Shown: positions 12,235-24,200 of the stretch, piece by piece
How the letters are laid out: each line of letters starts with the position of its first letter
Position numbering within the stretch: position 1 is the first letter of the stretch
Source of the DNA: Ciona savignyi
Taxonomy: Eukaryota; Chordata; Ascidiacea; Phlebobranchia; Cionidae
Direction: 5' to 3'
Assembly: GCA_000149265.1 (NCBI GenBank)
Contig: CH003295.1
Span: 469,003 to 533,002 of the forward strand
DNA: 64,000 nt
Position numbers and translations under genes: made by a program
The notes under the pieces: generated by a model
What the model was told of the DNA's origin: nothing
The model's input: the letters and a program-made list of their open reading frames with translations, nothing else
The model's database searches: none

Positions 12235-15200
12235 ATGCTAAAGACAAGGACACACTTTAATTTATTATTGTTCTTTATACACGCAGCGGAACGCTTCTAC
12301 GGGTTTTGGTCATATGACTGCGACTTGGTGGGTAACCACCCAACCGTAGAATGGGGTTACGGCAGGCATTACAACAACTATCGTGACGACAGTTGTGTCG
12401 GTTGCCGGTGCGATGACAACGCGAAAACCATCAATTGTTCCCTTGCGTCACTTACTGGAAACACTATGTAAGTGACTTAATCTGTTTTTTGACTACTACT
12501 TAATCTTTATATCCCCAGTTTTATTAAGAGAAAGAATTACATGGATCAAACGATTGGAATGGACTACTTTCGTAACGACGTTGAATTTATAACATTTTTG
12601 GGCGAACCGTTAAAGAATTTTTCGGGAAATCCATTTTCCAACCTGACTCAACTAAAAAGACTGTGAGCATCGAACACGATTCTTTTTTAATTATCCTCGT
12701 ATTCCTATTTTGTCTATAAGTGAAACGTTGTGTCTGTTTCCGAAATTGCTGGTCTCTCAACCCAGGTATCTCGTAACGGCGTAAACCACAGATGATTATA
12801 CCTGATAGATATGGTCTAACACGGATTTATACAGTCTCTTTAATGTTTGCGTTTGTGACATAGAGGCTTAGATTCCTCTTTTTACTTTTTTATGCTTATT
12901 GGTGGTGACAGCCATCTTTCAGCCAATCTTAGTTCGGATGTGGGACAATGTTACGGAAATTTTTAGAAATATTATTTGGATTTGCATCGACCCATTGCTA
13001 GTGAGTTAGATCGAACATTTGGACACTGTTGTGGTTTCGCTTTTGTTGGTGGACAAAAGTAAAAATAATAATTTTATTTGTCAGTTAGTAGACGTTTCAT
13101 GAATCCACAGTGGTTTAACGGTTTAAAATTATGGTTTTGTATTTTTGGTTTGAACAAACGACTCGTCAAAATGGCTAAGTAATATCTGATTAAGATCCCA
13201 AATTGCTAAGAAGTCTAGTTAAAGTGATAAAGCGGATAAGTGTATGTTGGGGTTTCACCTCATGGGAAAATCCCCGAAATTACGATTTTAAGATTTATGT
13301 TTGGTTTAAATTATTTTTACCTTTACCGTGCATAAACTCGATTTGTTCACAATTAATTCTTTTAGAAAAACAATAAATTTTCCAGCTATGTCAGGTAGGT
13401 ATTTAGTTTCATTTCTATTTCTTCCCAATGTGGGAAAAGTGTAGTCCGCTATGTTCCTACAGTTGGGTTGTCCGAACTATTCCAGCATCTTGATAACAGA
13501 CATTTAAAAAAAAGTCATTAAACCACTACATTTAGACAACATTAGATCAGGACACTACCAACTATTTTACTGTTGGTTGCAATTCACAATCTTTAATATG
13601 ATATTTCTCCTTCTTACGAAGTTTTTCACACTGCTATTCTGTTTATTTCTTATTTATTTATTTTTATATTTTAATTTATCATAAGGTGGCACCTGCTTCG
13701 ATAACCGCATGGTTTCTCGGTGTCTCCTTGTTAAACTTTAGTTTAATTTATTTTCGTATTGTTATTATTTTGTTTTTGTGCGTTTAACAAATAAATATGT
13801 TTGATTGATTGATTGATTCCCATAAATGATTAAAACAGTTGGTGGCACTCTGGCAGTGTGTTCATAAAACAAAATATTTAAAGAAAGTTTTCATAATATT
13901 GATTAAAGATGCAACATTTCAGAACCATTCACAACTCAGCTCTTGAAGTTTTTCCTGATCTCGTGAACACTACCAAGTTAGAACGTTTGTAAGTAATCTG
14001 CTGTCGCTTAAAATAAAGTTAAGAAAAATATCGATTTTAAATTTCAGGGACCTCAGTAGAAACAAATTATTCTTCGACTTTGACACCTACACAAGCATCC
14101 AGCTACCGATGACACTCACACATGTGTAAGTTTCCCAAGGCTGCTGCTGCATAAATATATATTTTTCATTTTTATTATAAAATACAGATGTTATAACACA
14201 GATTTTCATTAGAATACATTTAGTCCACAGTCGTATGAAGTTTTTGCAGTGTGTTGAAACCTAGGCTGAAGATGGAATCATGTACTTGCCTGGCCAAGGC
14301 ATAGGATAGGATAGGATAGATATTCATCTTTATCCCCGTGAATGGGAAAACCAAGGGGGTTAACACACGGGCAATCGTCAGATCACCTCGCGCCCATCTA
14401 AGGTTTACCGGAGCTATTGCAGTGTGTTGTATATGATAGACACGTTACTTCAATTTGGTAGAACCCATTAATACGCTGGGTTCAGGCAATGTCCGTAAAG
14501 TGCCTTGCCCAAGGACACAACCGACTAGCTAGCGACCAGTTTCGCACCTGCAACCTTTCGATTGAAAGGCGACGCACTTAACCGTTAGACCAACGGGCCG
14601 GATATAGTTCAGCCTGAATTCCATGAGACAAAAGGCGGTTACATTAGGATAGAATAGGATTCCTAAATTATAGCTTAAATATGTTCATGACAAAAAAATT
14701 AAACTTGCAGTAATCTGGTTGAGAATGATATTACATGGATTCCGAAAGATTTATTCAGTGGAACCAACATTAGCTTTCTGTAAGTTTTCTGTGTTACACA
14801 GGAGATGAAATATTATAATTTGGAATGATTATATTTGCAGAGCACTAAGCGCTAACAGAATTGGACCTCTTGTTCCCTCAGAAGCATTCATTAACATGCC
14901 AAAGCTTTTGTACATGTATGTTGCACTTTTTGGTATTGATAAATTACTATACCTTTTAAGACAAACTGTGTTATAGATCCTTTGATGCCAATCAAATAAA
15001 ACAAGTTTCTAGTACTGAAATGAATTTGTTATCTGCATCTCCACTACAGCATTTGTAAGTTTAGCATATTCCTGCAATACAGAGATAAGACAAACACAAC
15101 AAATTGTCCGTTGCAGAAATTTAAGTCACAACCAAATTTCTTGCGTACAGGAACATACCTTTGATGACATGGCATATTTGAAAATATTGTGAGTATATAT

Positions 15201-18200
15201 ATTTGAACTAGATCTTGTTGGTTAGGTTTATAACCAAAATATTTACTAGGGAGCTAGGACATAATCATATAACAGACTTTGGAACCTGTTTATTTAAGAA
15301 TTTGACGGACAGGGGGCCCCCCTGTGAAAGGTTTATCCTATGTGCCTTACCTCATACAATAATTAAATAATGAAATATAAATTTCAATAGAGATCTTAGT
15401 CACAACAGAATGANNNNNNNNNNNNNNNNNNNNNNNNNNNNNNNNNNNNNNNNNNNNNNNNNNNNNNNNNNNNNNNNNNNNNNNNNNNNNNNNNNNNNNN
15501 NNNNNNNNNNNNNATTCATGCAACATTTGAATGGAGAGACTGGCGGGCACTCTATCATATGTAAGTGGAACTTTTATTTTTTCTATGTTGGTCCGGCCCG
15601 GTGGTCTAGCGGTTAAGTGCGTCGCCTTTCAATCGAAAGGTTGCAGGTGCGAAACTGGTCGCTAGCTAGTCGGTTGTGTCCTTGGGCAAGGCACTTTACG
15701 GACATTGCCTGAACCCAGCGGATAAATGGGTTCTACCAAATTGAAGGAACGTGTCTATCATATACAACACACTGCAATAGCTCCGGTAACCCGACGATGG
15801 GCGCGAGGTGATCTGACGATTGCCCGTGTGATAACCCCCTTGGTTTTCCCATTCACGGGGATAAACATGAATATCCTATCCTATCCTATGTGTAATCTAA
15901 TAATGAGATGTGGGAATTATTTTTATTTTTTGTTTTAGTGCTTTTTATAGACACATACATGCATTTATGCTGCATCACCCTGAGAATATCATAAGGCAGA
16001 GTTGTGGTTGTAGTATCCTCTAAATTAACTAGCTAAACAAAAAAATACAACAAACTGTCATATTACCTCAGTAACATTGGAGATTTTTTGAGAATTCTAC
16101 TATTCAAACCATAGAGTAAAGCATGAAAATTCTATCCCATATAAACATTTTGTTCCATGCATCATGTTGTTCATTGTTTTAGAATCTGTATTTTCTATCT
16201 CTCATTAATTTTGTATCGAGTCAGCTATGTTTATATTGTTATAGTTTTAGACCTTTTTAGAAATACAGTTACAATAACAGTTAAAAATGCAGCTTGTTGG
16301 CATACATATGTTTAGATTGCTGCATAACCAACAGTTTACCATTTTTATTCTTCTGTTTCCAATAGCCATGCTGACAACAACTTGATCAAATCTGTTGAAG
16401 AATATCCTGAAGTTTCTTTTAAAGGAAGAGACTGGGAACGCTATTGTTCTGGAAAACAAAGATTTCTTCCATTTAGAAATTTGACTCAGTTAGGCCACCT
16501 GTAAGATTTTGCAATTTTAGTTTATAATCAAACTTTTTAAAAATATATATTTATTTTATAATAGCGGAATTGTTCTGTAACATTCTATGGAAATATGTTG
16601 TTAAAACCTTCATATATATATACATTTGACTGACTATTATTGGCAGCTATCTACATTCAACATTTTAAACAAGTTCTTCAACTTTTTACAGAAAATTAAA
16701 TGGGAACGATATATCGAGCATAGACGCTGATACATTCTGCCCGATGCCACGTTTGAGACATCTAACTTTGCACGATAACGAACTTACATCAACAAGCCTT
16801 CACATAGATGTTTTCCTTTGTACACAAGAAATTTATTACCTTCAACTGTCTGGCAATAGGTAATTAATAGTTAAAATTATTTTATAATTTCTCCTAATTG
16901 GAATCAATTGCTTTATGTGTAGTTTTTTAGATTTCGAAGTGTACCTCCAGCCGTAATTGGAAAGGAACGAATGCCCATTCTTCATCATTTAACTTTAAGC
17001 AGGTATGTTATGGTTTTGGTAGAAGGGAAATCTACTTATAGGATATTTATGTTTTAACCCTGGGAATGGCAGTTTGAGTTATAATGTATGCACTTACATA
17101 TCATATACATTACACTAAAATATATTATGTTATTCATATATATATATATACAATTAATATTATTCTCAAATAGTAGAACTAATATGGTGATAGATATGGA
17201 GCCAAATCTACTAAATAGATGTTCGTTTAGATTAACTAATATGTATTTTTGACTTTGATATATTTTCTCTTGTATTAGAAACGACATCGGCTACGTAGAA
17301 AAGGGTGACTTTGCAGGATCGGAAAATTTGACAGAACTTTGGCTTCAACACAATCGAATAGTCACCATTGAAGATGGAGCATTGCCAACTAAGCTGGTTA
17401 GGTTCGGTCTGAGCAACAACCTTTATTTTAACTTTAAGGTAAATTTTATTGCAATAATTTTTAGAATGTCAGTTAAGTTGCAAAAATATTCCCCCCAAAA
17501 ATTAATAATAATATAGCATGGTACTAAAAAAGAAATGCTATTTCAGTTTTTAAAACTTTACATAATTTCAAAATAAAAATGCCTGTGAAGTGTTGTATAT
17601 TATAGTTGAAATAACATATTAATTCTAAACCGCTAGATTTTAATTGATTCCATACGGCTGGTTGTAGTTTATCAACATGGTTTAATTCCCAGCACAACAA
17701 CCCATTTGCCAACTTAACCAAGCTTCGAGACTTTTACATTTCTAACAATGCAATTGACCAAATACCAAGAGGGGCATTTAGTGGCATGGAGAGCCTGCAA
17801 CTTCTTCACATGCACAGAAACAAGATTGGCCTCATACTAAATGATTCTTTCGCAGACAGTCATAATATATTGGAGCTGTAAGTCAAATCGTTTTATGGGA
17901 CAGATTTTTAATTTAATATCTGTGGTGGAATGTGAAAGGCATTGTTACATTTAAATGTCAAAATACCACTAATGGTGACCAAAGATAATGTGGAATGTTT
18001 TTTTGTTGTAGCTGTAATTTGGATGACCAAATTGAATTTACTAAAACAGGACTTGTGCATTTGCCCAAAAATATATCAAGGCTAGTTTACAAATACTTTA
18101 TTCATAATTGATATGTTAGTCGACAGATACTGCATTACAATATGATAGAAGTAATTGATCTATAACTTTCAGGTTGCTTCATTTTAATGAGATAACACAG

Positions 18201-21200
18201 ATAGAAAATGGTGCTTTTGAGCACATGCGAAAGAATATACGCTACTTCCGGCTGCAAAATAACTGGCTCTCTGGCCTACCTGACCCCCAGGCAAATATTC
18301 ATAAAGTCAAATGTCTTGAATAAAAAACAAAGGGTAAAATGATGAAATATTTTTTTAGTTTGACGATTTCGATATGCTCCAAACTGGAGATACAATAAGC
18401 ATGGAAAACAACAGAATTGAGCATATTGGTTCATACCAATTCACAAATATAAGTGCAGGGCATCATTTTAACCTGTACAACAACCGCATAACAACTATTA
18501 AATCGTTTGGGTTCAAAACTATTAGAACTGGAGGTAACATTTTAATTTTTTTTTATAAAGGAATGTATTTAAAAAGTGTAGTGTCTGCACCAAAATAAAA
18601 CATTTGGATCTTGTGAAGCCATCTCAATTTGGCGATTATTTAAATTTTTTTCTCCTACGGTAATTGGAGGTTTTCTTTTTTTTTAGTTTTACATGTTTTA
18701 TATGCACCTAAAATATATGTTATTTTAATTTTGTAACCATGGCATCCAAAAGTGGCTGTTTTTTAGTTGTTTTATTCCTGCTTTCCTTCTATTGCAAATT
18801 AAATTAAGCCTTATATGTGCCTGGCCCAATTTTGAATAATGGTTTCATATTTTTAAGGATCAGAAAAGTTACCTAAAGGTGTTCACTAATTTTATAATTA
18901 TTACTTCATGTAACATTGAATATATAAAATTTTTCAACAGAGGATATAAATTTGAATGGGAATACCCTGAAGTATTTGCATCGATCAGCATTTGATGACA
19001 TACAAGCTCAAGACATACACATGACAGGAATGACTGCCACAACTCTTGTCCCTTGTACTTTCAGCAACGTAGTGATTCGCCAAAACTGGAATATGAACAA
19101 TGGCAAAATTGAAGTTTTACAAAAGGGGGTAACAATTAATCACACTTTGTATAATTATACTAATCTGGTAGACTTGTAAATTTTACTAATGGTTTAAATG
19201 TTCAAGTTATACCCTATATTTGAGGTGTCGCTTTGTGTAGCAAAGTGGTTTAACACAGCAGTGTTAACCATACAATTTTGGTTTACTTTCTACAGTAACA
19301 GCTAAACTGCATAGTTGTATTCTCTCGGCAGGGCAATTAACCCTAGTTTCCCCAACTTAGAGGATATAATACCATTCTGACAATATTCTAACAATGATAG
19401 TGTTAATACAGTAGAGCAGCGTGGTCTAACTATATGCATGCAGCAAGTGGATATGATATTTGCAGCCCGCAAGCTTTCACAGTCTTGATTTAATTTGTAT
19501 TTTTACAGTCAGTAATTTAGAACAAGTATAGCATATTTTAATAGTATCAATACTCATGTAAATCAAACTTATTACGACTATAAGAATTCCTTCTTATGCC
19601 TCACCAATGTTTATTGAATGATTGCTAGGAATTTTTTAGTTCACAATATGTGTAGGGCTGTATGCTAAAGCTGCAATGCTTAAAGTGAAGTAGTCTGAGG
19701 AGTGCGCTTTTGGCGCATTGGTTTAAGACTGTAGTTTTTAGGATTTTTTTGTTGGCCCTCAAATCAAAAGCAGTTGGACCACGCTGCAGTAGAGTATATT
19801 TTAAGCACCGTTTCCCCCTAAGTTTCTGCTTTCCTGGTTGATGAAATATTTACCTTTTTTAACATCAAAATGTAGGTGTTCAGCAATGTGAGAGTCGCTA
19901 ATACACTACGGCTGGATAATAATGCTCTTCGTCTGGTGGAAGGACCCATATTTGAAAATGGTTCCTATATCCACTATCTTCGCTTGGGTTACAACGAATT
20001 GACGTCTTTTCCGGATGACGCCTTTGAAGACGTCACAATTAATTATATTGAACTTCGAAATAATAAATTTGTAAGTGAAATAAATTAATCATGTTTAAAC
20101 AAATTGTTTTTTTTTAATTGTTAAATTTTATAGCACAACTACCCATCAGCACTAAATAAACAGAGATTTTCTTCAATTGATCTTAGATCAAATTCAATTT
20201 CAAGTGTTATAAAGGTAAGTTATGGGAGGTAATTCTTAATGTCATGTTAACTTCTAATGTAACTCTCATTATAGAGTTCTTTTGAAGGCCAGACAAATTT
20301 AAGAACATTGATATTAAATGACAACAAGCTGTCAGAGTTGAAAACTGGGGTATTTGATCATTTGACAGCATTGGAAACACTATATTTGCAAAATAATGTA
20401 ATTGACCGAATTGAAACGGGGGTATTTACGTAAGTGAAGTATTAAACAACTGTCAGAAAGATTTTAATTGTTTGTCATATTCCCATTCTCTTTGTTAAAG
20501 GTTTTTTCTCTATTTCATTTTTCTATTCAGTTCTGCCCACACGAGACTAAGACACATCACATTGGCCAACAACCAGCTCCGTCATTTACCAGCATTTGAG
20601 AACGTGCCAGCTCTACAAACCCTTTACTTGGAAAACAATTTGGCATTGAGAACAATGGTTGGTACAACATTTGATCAAGTGGCTGATACACTCACACAAG
20701 TCAGACTTTATAATTCAAGACTTTATTGCAAGTAGGATTTTATTTCTTTATTTAAAACTTTTTTTTAAAAAGATTTTAGCTCTTTCATCTGGTAATGAAT
20801 AAATTTTTAAAAAGTACATCATTTTTTTAAAATTATTTTATCATTTTTAAATCTTTAAACGAAAGGCCAATTCAACAAATTCCCCCTCATTGCTTTTTTT
20901 GTAATTTTCTTGTAATCTTTAGATACACTTGTAGCATTCAAACTACTTTAAACACTGAGCATAATATATTTTGCAGTTGCGAAGTTGTGAAAGCTTTGTA
21001 TGGAATACGCAATGTTGTAAAAGGTGGAGAATGTATCGAGCCTCCTACAGCGCTCGGAACACTGTTTGATAACGACGCTCCGAAAACACCTTCATTGCTG
21101 GCTAATCATTTTACAACCAAGATTAATGAAACTGCTGACCAATTTCTTTGCAGGTTTCTTAGCAACACAAATACAAGAGCGCAATAAATAACTAAAATAT

Positions 21201-24200
21201 TTTTAGTGCAACTAATGTAAGAGGAACCACTTCATCCAAAGATTGTGATATCAAAATAGAATGGGACCAGCCTGACTTTCTGTATTTTGATCTAAACGAC
21301 ACAACCAGTAACTTGTTTGGGATTGACTTAGCTCTTGGGGTAGGATGTCAGTGTTCGACTACCATGGTTAATTCTAGTAAGTTTTCATATTTATATAATC
21401 TTCAGCACTTAATTTATTGTCATAAACTTTAGCATCATCTAACGGTACAAATACATTGCAAAATGTAACACAGTGTGGATCAAATTGGACCTTAGATATC
21501 GACTGCTTATTCAACACAGTGTAAGTAAATGAGAATTTATTGTTTTGTCTATTTGTATTGTTTCATTTACTTATCTTTGTTTCAGTTGGTACAATGTCAG
21601 CTGCTTTTCTGCCACTGCGGCAACCGTGTACAATTTTACGAACTTGAAAGAAGTTCGTTTTTTTCCTGTCGAACCAGGAACGTTGTATGAATGCAACATT
21701 GTTCTACATTATAATGGGACAAGCAGTACATTCAGTGAAACGGTATTAGTTCAAATTCAAGATGCTCAAGGTATCAAATACAAGCTATTTCCAACTTAAA
21801 CTCAAATATTTAAAATAAACAAAAATAAACACAAAATAAATAAAAAACTTATGTAATTTTGGCTATTTTTAACATCTTGTGTTAAATCTTTATGTCGTAG
21901 TTCTGTTTTGCATTTATCATACATGTAAAATAACAATTGATCACTTATGGACTTATATATTACACTGTAATCTTAATCTTACAATATATGCTCTCCATGT
22001 CTTCCCACCACTTGAGATAAAAAGACAATTATTTTATGTTATGTTTTATTTTATTCATTTTTTAAAATATCGAATGTGTAGGAAAAGTTCCTGAATCTCA
22101 GTCACAAACGAATTCATGGATATTGCCAATCGATTATTATGACTTTAGTGTTTACCACCCAAATTTTGATGGTTTACATTCAAACAACCCAACCAATCCT
22201 ACTTATGTAGCAAGGTAATATGGAGAATGGAACATAAAATGCTTATTTTTAACACTTTAATTTTTATTTAGTCCCTTTGGTGCCTGGCTTACTGCATCTA
22301 CAAACCCTGCAACAGACCCCATTTCTGACTGGTTTAGAGGAATACCTGCCACCAATCAACAATTCTCTCAACAAATCACTCTGCAAAACAATGTGACAAG
22401 CGGAAACAATAAATACAGGTTATAACATAGTAAATTAATACTATAAAATAAATTTTGATTGGGTATTTAATCAAAATAATTTTCTTGTGTTATTCAGCCG
22501 TGCATTTTTACTGCTAGTAAGTTGCTCATAGAACTTTTTGCTACTAAGTAGATGGTGCATGAAATGGACACAGATTTTTGCAACTGGGGGCATAAATATT
22601 TGAATGCAATATATCTCTTAATCTCTTGTGAAACTGAGTGGTTGACAGATGTTTTCCAACATAAAATGTTTATACATTCTACAAAAGTAATCTTTTATTT
22701 TATTATATTGGAATACATATAAAATACCAATCACATTAACAAGCTATTTCCTTTGAAAATGTGTTATTTACAGTTTTATAGATGACACCTTCTATCCTTT
22801 GGATGGATTGGGCTTTCGGTCCGAATCCCAGCGTGATTGCCTGGGAGTACTGCATAACTTTGGGTTTGTATTTTTTCTAAGTTACTTTAGTTTAATGTCT
22901 ATAGACTATTACTATTTAAAAAAAACAATTCTTTATAAGTGACCTGCCTCGAGAGGCATGTACATGGCTTATACACATCATTGGTTAAGTTGTTGTTGTA
23001 AGCATGTACGCCTTCTTGTTTTTTTGTCATATGCAAAAAAGGAATGACATATTTTTCAGATTCACAAGTACCATTAGAACTGGGATTCAGTACAATGGTG
23101 GAGAAACAATCTTACTGGGAGGTGGGGATTATATGTGGCTGTATATCAACACTGTGTTGGTAGCTGAGCTAAGCAACTATGGGGATACAACACAGAGCCC
23201 TTGTGCAAGTGTTCACCTTTCTTCACCAGATCAAGGTGAAACATGTTTTATCGAAGATAGATCATCAGAGATCATAATTAAGTGTGGTTGACTGTAATAT
23301 GCTTAGCCTTTGCAAATTTTAATCATTTTGACTTATAAATATTTAATCATTTTGACCTATCTCTATGTTCTACTTTAATGTTCTTATATTGCAAGATATT
23401 TAATATTCTGATATTGTGCAGGATATGTCAATGTTTCTGTAGAAAGTGGGCTCCTTTCTGGTACACAATGCACAGTTTCATCAAGCATAACCCAAAATAT
23501 ATTTCTTGACATGGAGGTATGGAACTTTGTATGAGCTTTTCCCGGTGGATATTATATTTTGAATGCAATTACACGACATTGGCTATGACAAAATATTTTG
23601 CATAAATGCAACATATTATACACTATAAAATTATCTCTATTTTTGAAGGTCAATGAAATTTACCACTTTGATTTATTTCACGTGGAGAGAGAACATTGCA
23701 CATCAAAGTTTATCTTGGAAACTACTGGGGTCACTTTCAACCAGGTTCATATAAATGGTTCAGCCACTTCTGTAAAAGGTAATATTTTGTATTTAATCTA
23801 CATATTAGCTCCACAACTCTTAAAATTCAATATGCATATTCAATCATTATACTTCCCAAAGATGTAAACTTAACTATGAAAGATTACATTTCCTTTTTAC
23901 AATTTTAGTTTAATATAGCATTTTTATCAGTTTAGCATATTTTGATAACCATGCCTCAGCAGCACAAATTTTAAATTAATTTAAAAAAATCATTGACTGT
24001 CTTTTTAAAGATTACAGTCGACTATGCAGAGGCTGGTTTTAACTTAAAATGGATACATTAAAGGTTAAAAATATTGCTCAATTTTTTTTTAATTTGTTTT
24101 AAAGTTTCAATTAAATGGCATAGTGGTACAATGGATAGTAAATAAACCGATACTTAACTGTATATGAAATTTTATCCTATATTATAGTGGATGCCACCAC

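Larger units (their letters stand above)
12235..20731 (+). other. LRR block of the giant gene, about 20 leucine-rich repeats
   Basis: Exons: 12235-12467, 12519-12662, 13923-13988, 14048-14125, 14711-14779, 14841-14915, 14977-15054, 15117-15188, 15250-15330, 15391-15560 (interrupted by the gap), 16366-16500, 16692-16859, 16931-17002, 17279-17438, 17693-17877, 18012-18080, 18173-18290, 18359-18533, 18941-19128, 19876-20070, 20134-20214, 20275-20429, 20531-20731. Early exons are about 66-81 nt with phase-2 introns, one repeat per exon, the usual LRR layout. Motifs such as [39 protein letters not shown] and LYLQNNVI mark the repeats. The first exon ends in an N-cap with [18 protein letters not shown] ectodomains bind proteins; the ligand cannot be told. 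Confidence 0.85.

Noticed and set aside
15593-15680. tRNA gene
   Set aside because: The head has A-box and weak B-box motifs but no complete acceptor stem or intact loops, and continues into a repeated SINE body.
15726-15938. Open frame within the SINE
   Set aside because: Lies across the repeat body; the same frame recurs in the other SINE copies and is fortuitous.
20731-22082. Boundary between two separate genes (LRR gene ending after the cap)
   Set aside because: No stop codon, polyadenylation signal or new signal peptide is seen and phases match through every junction; transcripts could still overturn this.
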